Shown piece after piece: positions 13,461-24,693 of a DNA stretch of 64,000 bases; the first letter of the stretch is position 1; each line of letters begins with the position of its first letter. The DNA comes from Venturia oleaginea (lineage: Eukaryota; Ascomycota; Dothideomycetes; Venturiales; Venturiaceae): contig JABMLP010000010.1 in NCBI GenBank assembly GCA_013176395.1, forward strand, positions 930,001 through 994,000. The letters are read 5' to 3'. Position numbers and translations under genes: made by a program. The notes under the pieces were generated by a model. It was not told the DNA's origin. It did no database searches and worked only from the letters and a program-made list of their open reading frames with translations.

Positions 13461-15304
13461 GAGTGTGGACCCCAGATATGACCCAACCCCAGATATGACC
13501 CACGAAAATCCTCCAAAGCGCATGCTAAACGCGTTATCCCCACCAATGCCTTCAAAATCATCCAAAAAATCGCCGGATTACGAAGTTCAACTATCAAAGG
13601 CTATTTATGCACTACAAAATAAAGACTTTTCGTCTATTAGGGCTGCTGCAAAGTTCTTTCAAGTTGATAACAAAACACTACAGCGCAGGCTGAACGGCGG
13701 CTTGACGAACTCTACCAGCCACGAAATGACCCAAATTCTTACCATCGCGGAAGAAGATACTCTTGTACGCTGGATTAAGCGATACACAAATACTGGAACT
13801 CATATTACCAACCCGTTGCTCAAAGAGCTCGCAATTCATATTCGACACGCACGCGTCACATCTTATCCTACCTACCACCCCACGCTTCACTATCAACGAT
13901 AAATGGATCCAGCGCTTTCAAAAAAGACATCCTGAGATAGCAGGAGTATATGCTCGTCAGCTAGAGCATGTACGCAACGAGGGGGTAACATATGAGCATG
14001 TAAAACGCTGGTTTGACGCAGTCGGAGAGATGCTCCAGGAGCATAAGTACGATCCTGCGCATATGTGGAATATGGATGAGGCTGGATTTGGTATTGGCGA
14101 AGAGCAGGCGTTGAAAGTGCTTGTACACCTCGACAGTACACAGAAGTACAAGGTGATCGGAGGCAAACAGGAGTGGGTAACAGTGATTGAGTGCATCAAT
14201 GCCGCAGGCGAAGCGCTGGCGCCGCTCCTGATATTCAAAGGCCAGGACGTTAATACGCGATGGATCAATGAATCATCACCTCTGGGATGGCACTTTGCAA
14301 CAAGCAAGAATGGCTGGACCTCGAATAACCTTGGGTTGGCGTGGTTAATCAATGTTTTCGACCCTCTTACCCGCGAGAAGGCTGCAGGTCGCCAGCGTTT
14401 ATTTGTCGCGGATGGCCATGGAAGTCATATCCAGGGCGATTTTATTGCCTACTGCATGGAGCATAATATTGATCTCCTAATTATGCCTCCTCACTGCTCA
14501 CATATACTACAACCGCTTGATGTAGGCGTGTTTGCGGCGTTTAAACGGGCCCATACTATCGAAACGCATGCGATCTCCCGGCTCAGTTCACAGCGCATCC
14601 CACGCTCAGAATGGATTGAATTACTCTCTCGTGCACGCGAAAGGGCTATGAGCAAGGAAAATATCCTTAGTGGATGGCGTGGCACCGGCTTATGGCCTGC
14701 GCTTCCTATGCGAGTACTCAGAGGGCTTCCGAAAGACTCACCTATACCGGCTCCACAACCAATTACACCACGCGCAATAACTACTCTCGATCTCTCTTTA
14801 CTACAGAGCTCCCCTCCAGAAGTAGTTGAACTATCAAAATCAAATAAAAAGTTCATAGAGTCGTTGCGCGAGTGCCATGCCGTTGTTTCGCCGGTACGGC
14901 GCTATGCAGAGCGTATGACACGCCTATGCGACTCTCAAAATGCAACCATTGCAATTCAAGCTAAACAAATAGCTGAGCAATCCGAACTTTTGCGGAAGCG
15001 AAAGAAGGCTAAAAAGGGTAAAAGAGTTCGATTAGAGGGTGTTGCGGTCCATTCGACTACGGAAGTGTTGCGTATAGCCCGCGAGGAGGAGGCGCGCGTT
15101 GAAGCAAAAAAGCCACGGGGGCGCCAACGCAAAGTTATTATAGTTGAGACTAGTTCGGAGGAGCAAGATGAGGATTCTGAGGATTTATTAGGTAGTTTTA
15201 TTAAAACGCCAGTGGCACGTGGGCGGCGCGCAGTGTTCTCACATGTCGAGGTTTGATTTTCGTGGGTCATATCTGGGGTTGGGTCATATCTGGGGTCCAC
15301 ACTC
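13461..15304 (+). mobile_element. pogo/Fot-like DNA transposon 1 (1,844 bp)
   Basis: A complete element with 50-bp terminal inverted repeats identical over their whole length (13461-13510 and 15255-15304). It is flanked by the TA duplication typical of Tc1/mariner-pogo insertions (13459-13460 and 15305-15306). Each repeat contains the 16-bp word CCCCAGATATGACCCA twice at 17-bp spacing. A single transposase fills the interior, and its stop codon TGA lies at the inner edge of the right repeat. Identical repeats and few lesions imply recent insertion. Confidence 0.95.
13495..15256 (+). pseudogene. pogo-like transposase with one frameshift
   Basis: A DDE transposase that would bind the element ends and cut and paste it. 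The N-terminal part (13495 to about 13855) holds a psq-type helix-turn-helix (YEVQLSKAIYALQNKDFSSI..AAAKFFQV) and the start of a CENP-B-like HTH. The rest (about 13856-15256) is one frame over. It has PRFTINDKWIQRFQKRHPEI, then the catalytic blocks NMDEAGFG, LFVADGHGSH and ILQPLDVGVF. The last two catalytic aspartates are 35 residues apart (DD35D). A Lys-rich tail follows. The frame changes by +1 near 13840-13870 in CACGCACGCGTCAC, a slippery-looking repeat, and no GT-AG intron fits. The first ATG lies inside the left terminal repeat. It is either a single-lesion pseudogene or, less likely, a programmed frameshift. Confidence 0.88.
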
Positions 15305-15306
15305 TA

Positions 15307-16119
15307 TCAAAAGAAAGTTGCTAGAAGTCGATTGCGCTTATTGAGTGTCTGTTATGAGTACACTAAGCACTCCGATACTAAAGTTGCGAGTTTCTACTCC
15401 CAAAAGCTCAGCCTCTCCTGACCAGTGTTGCTGGCGTAGTGGATCCATCGCTACAATTCTTGGGTGACTATTGAGGTACTGCGAACCATGATGCGTGCTT
15501 ACTTCCCCCTGGATTGGCCACGAACTCAACGACCTCTATGTCGATTGGAGAGAGCTATATTTGAGTCCAAGTACTGGAAGGTTGACAGCCATATTACTGT
15601 GATACAAGCCTGTTCACTTCTATCCTCAGATGTTGATAACTCGAAACAGTAGGTAAACAATCCCCCATCGCGTGCGCCGAAAGCCACACAATATATGTCT
15701 CCCGCTTCTGAATACCCGTCTGCTTTGGAAAAGAACATTGAGGATGATGCTTCCTGCGTTTCGCGAAATGTACTTGAAGACCTCAGTTGGTACGGCAGGG
15801 TCCTTCTCGAACCCACAAGCTTTCAAATCGCCTCGAACGACTCCCTTGGCGTGGTTTGACCTCGCTGATCTCACGATGTTGACTCTCTTATAGAATGTTG
15901 ACTCTCTTATAGAGAAAATAAACAATCATATCAAGCGTACGATCCAGCATCTCGACGATTCCCAAGATAACAGCAACAAACGCGTTCAAGCCAGGCAAAC
16001 ATGACAACAATGGTCACACGCCCCCTCAGATCTTTGTTCTTCACGACCTCCTTCACTTCTCCTCATTCACCACAACAGCAACTCCTCTCACTCCACCTCA
16101 ACTCACCACAACCGCAAAG
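15307..16119. other. Intergenic / 5' flank
   Basis: No supported gene. The last 120 bp are C/T/A-rich (CACCACAACAGCAACTCC), which looks like the 5' UTR of the next gene. Confidence 0.4.
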
Positions 16120-16989
16120 ATGCCTCCATACGTCGCAAACCCACCACTCCCACCAGGCCAACGCACAAGCATCGTCCCATTCAAGGGCAAGTACTTCTGC
16201 TGCGCCGACGTCGCTTTCACCGGCCTCGAGTGCATAGAAAAAACCAGAGACGGCAACTCCCCAGACCCTGCCCCAATCATGAACATCACTGGCGACTCCA
16301 CCACCTCAACAGCCAACCTCCTCCACTTCTTCAGATGGGCTATTCTCTACTTCGACGGCACACCACCACTCCAGAGCGCCTTCGAGATGAACATTAACAC
16401 CAAGACTTGGTTCATCCAGGTCAAGCAACTCAAGTCCGGTCTCGAGCGCTACTTCTTTCCTGAGTTGGGCTCAACACCAATCTCCCAATTGAAATACTCG
16501 TTCCTCGAAGTCACGAAGCAGGACCTCACCTTCCCGAGCAAGAAGATCCAGAAGTGTGCGCACCTTGCCGTCATGTGCTGCTATCCGCGTAAGAAATTCA
16601 AGTTGGGTGAAGATTGTCCAGAGGAGAAGAAACCAATCACCATGCGCAAGGGACGAGCATTCCAAGTCAGTATCTGGAAGCGAGAGGACATAGTCATCGA
16701 TGCCTTGTTTGAGGAGCTGAAGATCGCCGAGGAAAAGAAGAACAAGGGCAAGGGCAAAGCCAAGGTCGAGTGTGTCGTTCTCCAAGATCAAATTTCCGAT
16801 TCATCAGATGAAGCTAACGATGAAGGACGGCTGATGAACCTCAAGGCTGTGTCTGAGATGTTGAAGGTGAGCGTGGAGGATCAGAAGGAGAAGGCAAATA
16901 AGCAGTTGCAGACCTACATGGAGAAGGAGGCTAAGTTTGAGGCTAGGGCTAAGAAAAGCCAAGAGAACATGAAGGGCAAGGAGAATTGA
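16120..16989 (+). CDS. Hypothetical protein with C-terminal coiled coil
   Basis: A single-exon frame of 289 aa that I do not recognise. The N-terminal two thirds look globular (PGQRTSIVPFKGKYFCCADV, LLHFFRWAILYFDG, KTWFIQVKQLKSGLERYFFP). From about residue 215 it is highly charged (EEKKNKGKGKAK, then DSSDEANDEGR). The last 55 residues form a Lys/Glu coiled coil. There is no signal peptide or membrane segment. An MPPYVAN start preceded by a CA-rich leader supports the chosen ATG. The good codon structure argues for a real gene; no function can be assigned. Confidence 0.6.
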   Translation: MPPYVANPPLPPGQRTSIVPFKGKYFCCADVAFTGLECIEKTRDGNSPDPAPIMNITGDSTTSTANLLHFFRWAILYFDGTPPLQSAFEMNINTKTWFIQVKQLKSGLERYFFPELGSTPISQLKYSFLEVTKQDLTFPSKKIQKCAHLAVMCCYPRKKFKLGEDCPEEKKPITMRKGRAFQVSIWKREDIVIDALFEELKIAEEKKNKGKGKAKVECVVLQDQISDSSDEANDEGRLMNLKAVSEMLKVSVEDQKEKANKQLQTYMEKEAKFEARAKKSQENMKGKEN

Positions 16990-17414
16990 ATGAGCTCGAA
17001 AATATTCTCGCACATGGCGCATGGAAATGGAAACATTTACGGCTTCGAACTGCTTTAAGCGGATCCGAGTGGTCTTGAAGTGGCGTCCTAAAGAATGAGT
17101 AATAGTCACAATACCACACCATGCACATTGCACAGCTTTCCTCCTTCTCCCTTCGTGGATATGTCACTAATGTCCAAGCTCTTGAAGTTGTACTTACCTA
17201 CCAGTTGCTATAACGAAAGGGAAATGGTCAATTTAATGGAGTGGTAGCAAAAATCCCGTAAAGAAGAAATCGGAATGTCGCCAGGAATTTATCAATCTCT
17301 TTCTGGATGTGAACATGCTATGCCTTGTTACACACGCCGAGAAATTAATGTCTATCATCTGTATCGTCTTTGTCTACCGTCTGTCGTCCAGTAATCATCA
17401 TCTAGGGTACGTGC

Positions 17415-18658
17415 TCACATTCTATCTTTCCATCTCCATATCGACCACCAACAAGGCACTTCCTGCAGCTCATTGCCCACAGCACCCCAATCATCGTACC
17501 CAATCTCTTCACCCTGTTCCAGCACTTCCAGTCCTAGTGCCGCCAACTTCTGCCGCAAATCGTCCCTTTCCTTCTCATAACCATGGCCTTCCCTCAGCGG
17601 TATCTCCAAAATGAGCCTCGCCTCTGGACTGCGCTCCAGCCACGGAGTGACAGCATTGACAAGCAACGCTGGGTGTTCGGCCGAGTACATGCAGTCTGCA
17701 GCAAGGATGATCGGGAATGGGTCATGGGAAGCGAAAACGTTTGTGCCAATTGACGAAGAGCCATCGACGAGTTTTGGGCTCGCCCAGTCAAGGACAGCCG
17801 ATGTGGCAGAACCACCTTCAGACTCGATGATATCTAGATTCTGTGACACATTCCTTGCGAGGTTGCCTTCAATTTCTGGCAGATCTGTCAACAACACATC
17901 CGCCTTCAGCACTGCCGCAGCTGCCATCCCCACGAGTCCTGTGCCAGAACCGAGCTCTAATACCCGAAATTGTCCATTTCTGGGAGGCGGCAGATCCAAA
18001 CTGCACAGCCTCTTTGCTAGCATGTACGAAGACGCCCATGTCTTGAAGCCAAGATGATCTTCGGTAAGTGACGGCTCGTGCAATGATATTTCAACATGTC
18101 CGGTGTGTGTAGGAATTGTGAAGGTCCTTGAGATCGCTGGCATGCCTGTTCTCCCAGATCGTTCTGCGAGCCTCAGACTGGCTTGGTCCCATATCTCTTC
18201 TCTTTCTGCCTCTTCCTTGATCCACTTAAGCTCATTCGAGACAATCGATGTCAAGTATTTTGGTATCCCCTCTGACGATGAATGCCTTCTTTCATGTGTA
18301 TGTTTGAGTCCCCTATCCTGATCATCCCATGGAAGCGGTTGCAGAGAGAGTAGTGAGAGCGCGTGGAGTAGGTCTTTGGCAGAAGGCTTGGTATGTAGGT
18401 GCGGGAGATCAAATACTATCGTAGTTTTAGCGGAGGTCCAATGAACGGAGGAATCTGGCGACTACCATGCAGAGGTTCCTGCGCAGGTTCGACTGCATCA
18501 GGCAGCGCGTGCGGCATCTGGCTGGGTTCCAGTATAGATTGAAGGTCGTAGTGGGAATCGAGAACTTTATCGTTGAAAGCGGTGTGGTACAAAAGAACCC
18601 TAAGTCTCGCCCGTAAAAAAGCCGATTGGCCGGAGCCCGGCTTACCCAAAATGGTCAT
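17415..18658 (-). CDS. EFM2/Rrg1-like protein-lysine methyltransferase (2 exons)
   Basis: A cytosolic methyltransferase of family 16 (FAM86/EFM2). Yeast Efm2 methylates elongation factors EF2 and EF3, and the target here is inferred from that. Exon 1 (18658-18466) and exon 2 (18415-17415) join over a 50-nt intron with GTAGTC donor, a CTAAAAC branch-like site and ATAG acceptor, giving 397 aa. Exon 2 begins VFDLPHLHTKPSAKDLLHAL. It contains GIPKYLTSIVSNELKWI, LRLAERSGRTGMPAISRTF, LHEPSLTEDHLGFKTWASSY, the SAM-binding FRVLELGSGTGLVG and the post-I LLTDLPEI block. The start at MTILGKPGSGQ is my choice because an upstream in-frame Met (18727) overlaps the VPS28 coding end. The gap to the VPS28 stop is only 43 bp, in the same direction. 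Confidence 0.82.
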
Positions 18659-18701
18659 ATTTGGAGTTGCAGGGCCTTCCAGCACAGGAGTCAAAGTAGT
18701 A

Positions 18702-19532
18702 TTAGAGCATTCTCTTGAAGCCGTCATAAGCCTGTTGTATGTCGAATTGGAAGTCTCGAGCCTCTTCGTCATCCAATTTGTCAGATGCTCGCATCTGATT
18801 GAGCTTGATGAGCCATTTAACAATTTCTCCCTTGCTGTCGAATTCCTGGTCCGTGACTTTGTTCGCGTTCTGTATGACATCGACGAGAAGCGGATGTAGC
18901 ATATCCTTTTCCACGTATCCGATTTTGATAGCGTCAAATAACGTGATAAAGGACTCCGTGGCAGCTATGACTAGGCCAGTAGCGGCCTCTGAACCCTGAG
19001 CAGTAGACTGGCGTGAGCTGCCCTGTTCTACAGTAGCTGGGAGTCCAACTCGTAATCGTTCTCGAGCTCGGGGGCATTCCATCTGCAGAATGCGTGAGTA
19101 GATATTCCAAAATATAGGCGTTCTTGCATCGATTTTCCGCATTACATACCTTCCAAACACGCATGAAGGTCTCCAAGTCCCCAAATTCCTGCGAGACAGT
19201 CTCATCTTGCAAATTCGATTTGTATTGCTTGAGTAGTCTATTGCATGTGTCTGTGTATTCTGATTCTGAGATAGAATCTTTGAGATAGGCCTTTTCAAGA
19301 GCATCAAGGGTTATGATTATGCTGTAGACCTCGGCAAGGGAGTCGTAGAGTTCTCGTTCGGCATTGTTGGATGAGAGCTTGACTTCCTGTTGAAGTGAAG
19401 GTCAGCTGGAGTTGTGTGTGCCAGGTCCTCAGACAAGATGCATACTTCGTCGAGGTTGATTGTACTTGACAGCGACGAGGGGGTATACGAGTAGGGAGTC
19501 GGCGCGTAGGCCAACTGTCTTTGGGCATACAT
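18702..19532 (-). CDS. VPS28: ESCRT-I subunit Vps28 (3 exons)
   Basis: Vps28 joins Vps23 and Vps37 in ESCRT-I, and its C-terminal bundle recruits ESCRT-II during multivesicular-body sorting at endosomes. Introns 19445-19387 (59 nt) and 19149-19083 (67 nt) give 234 aa, close to the yeast protein. After a short Tyr/Ser/Pro leader (MYAQRQLAYAPTPYSY) comes the N-terminal core with ELYDSLAEVYSIIITLDALE, LKDSISESEYTDTCNRLL and QYKS. The C-terminal four-helix domain has ATESFITLFDAIKIG, MLHPLLVDVIQNANKV, KGEIVKWLIKLNQMRASDKL and the terminal FDIQQAYDGFKRML. Both halves match the family throughout. Confidence 0.95.
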
Positions 19533-19713
19533 TGGGGGTATTATCGTATTATCGTATTTGAAGACTGCCAGAAGAGAGAGCTTCAGCGGGGGAGCTTGAG
19601 AGGGCGGAGGCTCTTTCGGAGCCAAGCGAAATCGATTCCAGGGTCCTTGCTATCTTTTTTTCTCTAGAAGACAAATACAGCGACAACTCCAATTCACATT
19701 GCAACCAACCATC
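19533..19713. promoter_or_regulatory. Short divergent promoter, VPS28 / NOC2
   Basis: Only 181 bp separate the start codons of two divergently transcribed essential-type genes, so both promoters and 5' UTRs must fit here. No TATA box is obvious. Confidence 0.55.
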
Positions 19714-22116
19714 ATGGGGAAAACTAAATCGACAAAGCATTTCGAGAAGAATCTTCTCAAGGACACCCTCAAGCGAAGAAAGGAGGGCGCCAAAATCAAG
19801 CAGCGACACCAGGTCAAGGAAAAGCTGAAGGCCAGAAAGGCTCGCGACAATGAGAGGGAAGATGCCGAACCCGCAAAGCCGGAAAAGAAAGACATCGCCG
19901 GTGAACAGTTCAAGAATATGAGCGTCGACGAATTCTTCCAGGGTGGATTTGAGGTTCCCGAAGAAATGAACCCGAAGAAGAAGAAGAGCAAGAAATCAAA
20001 GGATGCGCCCACGACCACTGGCAAGCGGAAGCGGACTGAGGCCAAGGAAGAGACTGCTAGCGACGACGAAAGTTCAGAAGACGACATTGAGGAGTTCCCC
20101 GTCGACGCCAGTGGTTCAGAGGCCGATTCAGAATCAGACGAGGAAGATTATGAGAAGACCTTGGAGGCTCTCAAGACGAACGATCCCAAACTCTACGCAC
20201 AACTACAAAAGGATGATGAGGCATTATTCAACAATGACTTCAAGGAAGTCGAAGATTTGAGTGAGGCCGAGGAAGAGGAAAGCCCAAAGAAGAAGCGCAA
20301 AGCCAGCAAGAAATCGAAAGCAGAGCCAGAGCCCGAGGAGTCAGAAGATGAGCTCGAGGGAGATGGCAACGAGGTTACAAAGGCTATGGTCGAAAAGTGG
20401 GATAAGGCAATGGCTGAGCAGCACTCCCTACGGGCCATGAAGGAGGTTGTTCTTGCGTTCAGAGCAGCAGCGCATCTAAACGAAGAAGATGGGAAGCAGT
20501 ATAAATACTCCGTTTCAAATCCAGATGGTAATAAAGCAGGAATTCGATCAACAGTTCATTGCTAATGACGAGCAGTTTACCACAAGCTTATCAAAATCTC
20601 ATTAGAGCATGTCCCCAAAGTTCTTGAGCACCATCTACCACCGAAGAAGCACCCCAATGGCAAGATGTAGGTTGCTTGAAATATATCAAAGATGATGTAC
20701 TAATACAGACCTAGCTCCCTCGCCACCGACTCGAAAAAGTATCGTACCTTGACGCCTCTCCTCAAATCGCACATCACCTCAGTCCACCATTTACTCGACA
20801 ACCTCTCAGATGCAGCTACTCTTGGCCTTACACTCAAATCCATCGTCCCACTCTTACCTTATATTCTCTCCTTCAAGAAGGTTGTGCGCGATGTGGTTAA
20901 GACAGTTGTTGTTCTCTGGTCCTCTTCAAGCAGCATTGAAGCTACTAGAATTATGGCGTTCCTCATCCTGCGACAACTTGCCGTAATTGGCGACCCAGGA
21001 ATCAAAGAATCGGTGCTAAAATCGACATATCAAGGCTTCGTAAAAGGAGCTCGAAACACAACGGTCCACACTATCAAAGGCATAAATTTGATGAAGAATT
21101 CGGCAGCAGAACTGTGGGGTTTGGATTCCAATGTTGGATACGCCACTGGATTTACGTTCATTCGACAACTCGCAATACATCTTCGAACGAGCATAACGCA
21201 GCCTACAAAGGACTCCTACAAGGCAGTGTACAATTGGCAATATGTGCACAGTCTTGATTTCTGGTCTCGAATTCTGTCCGAGCATTGTGCGTCCTTGAAA
21301 GAGGCAGAATCTGGCAAGGAGAGCCCTCTTAGACCCCTAATTTACCCTACCGTGCAAGTGACCATAGGAGCATTACGCTTGATCCCTACCTCACAATACT
21401 TTCCACTCCGATTCCAGCTCATCCGCTCACTACTGAGACTGAGTCGCGCAACGACGACCTACATTCCACTCGCACCCGCTCTTTACGAAGTCCTAACTTC
21501 CGCCGAAATGAAGAAGTCACCCAAGAACAGCACACTGAAACCTCTCGATTTCGCAACGAATATCAGGGCGCCAAAGCTGTATCTGAAAACCCGAATATAC
21601 CAAGACGGCCTTGGCGAGCAAGTCGTCGAACTACTTAGCGAATTCTTCGTCCTGTGGTGCAAGAACATTGCATTCCCAGAGTTGGCGCTTCCGGTCGTGG
21701 TGATGCTAAAACGATGGATCAAAGATGCGTCGCAAGAGAAAACCGGTAACCGAAACGGAAAGGTCAATGCGGCCATGAAATTAATTGTGCAAAAGCTTGA
21801 GGCAAATTCTAGATTTGTTGAGGAGAAGAGAGCGAAGGTTGAGTTTGCGCCCAGGAACAGAGCTGGCGTGGAAGGCTTCTTGAAAGAGCTTGAGTGGGAG
21901 AAGACACCTCTGGGTGCTTTTGTGACTGGGCAGAGAAAGAGCAGGGCGGACAAGGAGAAGGTTTTGGAAGATGGTCGACGCGCTGAAGAGCGAAAGAGAT
22001 TGGAAAGGAAGGCGAAGGTTAGTGACGAGAAATTGGAGGAGGGAGGTGGAGGCGTAGTGGATGCTCAAAGTGAAGACGAAGATGAAGACGAGGAGGATGA
22101 GGATGAGAGCGATTAG
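19714..22116 (+). CDS. NOC2: Noc2 nucleolar complex protein (3 exons)
   Basis: Noc2 forms complexes with Noc1 and then Noc3 that mature pre-60S particles in the nucleolus and escort them to the nucleoplasm. Introns 20528-20575 (48 nt) and 20667-20708 (42 nt, with a TACTAAT branch site) give 770 aa. The N-terminal 210 residues are very basic and acidic (MGKTKSTKHFEKNLLKDTLK, KKKKSKKSKD, DDESSEDDIEEF), as in yeast Noc2. The core carries VYHKLIKISLEHVPKVLEHH, NSAAELWGLDSNVGYATGF, FIRQLAIHLRTSI and YNWQYVHSLDFWSRIL, all hallmarks of the family. The C-terminus is an acidic DEDEDEEDEDESD tail. An upstream TTG in frame was rejected, because MGKTKS is the conserved start. Confidence 0.95.
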
Positions 22117-22414
22117 ATGTTTCCCGATTGTTAAGTTTTATGGTATATCACGGCAAGGAGTCTTGCTAATGGATGAGTATTCAATGCATCAAATTCATTC
22201 CCAATGCTGAATTCCATAGATACGGCGGCTATGAGAACCAAGTAAGTATAGCTCGATTGATGAGAGTTCAGTCTCCAGTCGAATCGACTCATTCAGTTAG
22301 GAAACACTCACCTGAAAGTCACTTATACCGACCATTTCTCCGCAACTCTACATTCAATTTCAATCACTAAATTCACATCTCTGGATACTTCCTACCCTCC
22401 CACGTAAACTTCCT

Positions 22415-23533
22415 CTACCCAGCAGCCGCCCTCCTCTCTTTCTCCTGCCTCGCCCTCCTCTCCCCAATTTCGAAAACCAAATCCCTCCTAGCACCCTGCG
22501 CAACGATCAAAGCCCTCCTCTCTATAAAATCCTCCTCGCTATCATGGACACTGACCCTGTCCCTTCCAACACTCGTAGGAAGTCGTTTTAGACGAGCGTA
22601 GATGAGGGTGAGGACTTCTTCGCGGGTGAGGATGTCGATGGAGTCGGTGGGATGGGGCCAGTGGGAGCGGAAGTGGTGGATTACCATGGCGTTGAAGGTT
22701 GTGGCGAAGGTTGGGCTGATTTTTGGTGGGAGAGGAGCGTTTGGGTTGGTGGTTGTGGTGTCTGGGGATGGGGGGTCTGTGGCTTCTGTTGAGGTTGTGC
22801 TTGGGGTCAAGAAGGTGCAGCCTGAGCTCTGCGATGGCGATGATGGGGGGCTTTTGTGGAGAGAATCGGTGGATTTCCTAAGAGCTGGGCGTTTTTCGTT
22901 GGTATGGTGCGCTAGCGAGGAGAGCTCGATGCGAGGTTTTGTGATTGGCTGTATTTCTTGGAGCTCTGCGGCGAGCTGTGGGTGCTTGTCTATCCAAGAT
23001 GCATGTTGAGCCCGAGGTGAGGGTGTGAAAAATAATTCCTTTTTCGGTTCTGGCTGCTTCGTTGACTTCACTATGCTGATCAATGGAGAAAGTTGAACAG
23101 AAGGTACCTTGGAGGGACTAACCCAACCGTGAGGTCTATAGCTGGCATGTTCTTGATACTGACGATCCAGCTCATAATCGGTAGGACTTGGTACTTGTCG
23201 AGGGGACGGACTCTGCTGAGTAGGTGAGACTTGCCGCCTCGGCTGACGGCTGAGACGATTCCTGGGGTTTCTGTTGTCAACTACACCTTGGTGAACTCCT
23301 ATAATCAAACTATATCATATTGCAGAAAGAGCTTGCTTACGTTCTTGCTGTCGAGGAGCATCATGATGATGGTGAGATCTTGCAGGTTTGTCTCGACTTA
23401 TCCACTCTCTGGAGGCTAGTGCAGGTACGGCATCTAGCCTGGAGCTGCTTGAGTTTATTGTGCTATCATCTGAACTAGTCGTGCTCTTTGGACGGTGGGA
23501 AGAGCCCACAACGTTAGAGAAGGTAAAGCACAT
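22415..23533 (-). CDS. Hypothetical proline/serine-rich protein (2 exons)
   Basis: Not recognised. Exon 1 (23533-23341) and exon 2 (23298-22415) join over a 42-nt intron (GTAAGC...ATAG) to give 358 aa. The first 250 residues are disordered and rich in Ser, Pro and Arg, with a His4 run. The last 100 are better ordered: TFNAMVIHHFRSHWPHPTDS, REEVLTLIYARLKRLPTSVG, then a charged helical tail ending RRARQEKERRAAAG. No membrane segment or signal peptide is visible. A possible further intron near 23104 (GTACCT) was considered, but every acceptor tried broke the frame. Confidence 0.55.
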
Positions 23534-24530
23534 TTTCGCGTTTGGCAGGGGAACATTGAGAGTATGGCAACTGGTTTGTATGTGAAATATCTAGACGAGA
23601 GAACCAGCCACGACGCTGCTTGCCGTGAGTTTGCATTGATATTTTCCAAGAAGTTTGGATGGAATGCACCTTCGCCGGGATGATAGAGTAAAAATGTTTG
23701 GATTTTTTGAAGCCGCAGCTTGCTTCTAGACGTATCTGCCGGATAGCTGCAAAGACGGTGAAAGACGAATAAGGAACGATGTGACATAAGAGAACATTGG
23801 CAAATGAGACCATTAAAGACATGCTTGTAGTGTCTTGGATATATAAGATAAGACATCAGGGGTGAAAGGAATTGGAGTCGCAAATTCTACGATTGAACCA
23901 GGAGAACTGCTCGACAATGACGAAGGCTCATCTTTCATGGCGGTTCCTGCAGGCAGGCGAACTGCGAGACAAGGGCGGAGATATTCAAGTCGCCCACCAA
24001 CATAACCTCTATTTCCTGATATTGGAGGGACCGTTGCTGATCCGATGACTGTTGCTCGTTACTCCGCTTTTGAAATGAGGGCGCAGTAATGACTTCAACC
24101 AAGGGCTCTGATCCTTTGACTGGATAGTCGCAATTGGAGTCTCCAAATATCGATGTCGATATTGATTGATCATTCTATGGAAATTGTCGAAACTAAGACT
24201 GTCAGAAGATTCGAAAAGATGAACGCGAGTTATAGGCCTTTGTTAAACATCGGCTACGCCTTGGTTGAATTTCCTAGGAGGATCAGATTGTGGCCGGCTC
24301 ATCTATATTTCGGAAAGAATGAGAGGCTTCAAGACTCCAGTAGTAAGCATACATAATCTGTTTGATTCAACCGTTTTTTGTTGTATGGCGAGATGTATAC
24401 CAAAAACGCCAGGTGTAGTACCGATAGAGGGGTGTATATCAGTTCACACACCCAACCATAGATTAATTGTTGGCGCGGTTGCAGCAGGAACACAGCACGA
24501 AAACATATGCGCCTAAAAGATTCGGTGAGC
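23534..24530. other. Intergenic, no supported gene
   Basis: No gene is supported between the hypothetical gene and the tRNA. Frames are short and overlapping. Confidence 0.45.
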
Positions 24531-24535
24531 AAAAA
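24531..24535 (-). terminator. RNA polymerase III T-run terminator
   Basis: On the minus strand a run of five T follows 12 nt after the tRNA discriminator base, preceded by TTTC. This fits a Pol III terminator. Confidence 0.75.
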
Positions 24536-24583
24536 GAAATGACCATTTGATCGCGCCCGGGCTCGATCCAGGGACCTTCAGTG

Positions 24584-24614
24584 ATCAACGCAAGCTCGCC
24601 CAGCAGACGGTTTA
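24584..24614 (-). other. Canonical tRNA intron, 31 nt, at 37/38
   Basis: Interrupts the anticodon loop immediately 3' of position 37, the standard site cut by the tRNA splicing endonuclease. Excision restores a 7-nt loop with anticodon TAC. Confidence 0.85.
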
Positions 24615-24641
24615 TGTAAGACTGACGTGATAACCAACTAC

Positions 24642-24693
24642 CTGAACGGATATTAGCGAGTGATGGCGATTCGGTAGAGTAGGGATCACTTAC
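24642..24693 (-). other. 52-nt spliceosomal-type insert in the tRNA D-arm
   Basis: Starts GTAAGTGATCC and ends TTCAG, with GCTAATAT about 12 nt before the end, so donor, branch site and acceptor all match this genome's mRNA introns (42-67 nt). Exact removal joins TGGT to GTAGTTGGTTATCAC and restores the D-arm. The trinucleotide GTA occurs at both edges, so the precise boundary could shift by up to 3 nt. Confidence 0.75.

Noticed and set aside
13465..13494. Upstream non-ATG start for transposase 1
   Set aside because: It would begin with GTG inside the terminal repeat; the ATG at 13495 is the first ordinary start.
13763..13855. A GT-AG intron joining the two frames of transposase 1
   Set aside because: Any usable GT would delete the conserved CENP-B HTH, and no acceptor restores the frame at the right place.
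16001..16237. 78-aa Ser/His-rich frame before the coiled-coil gene
   Set aside because: Low-complexity leader in another frame, overlapping the better-supported start at 16120.
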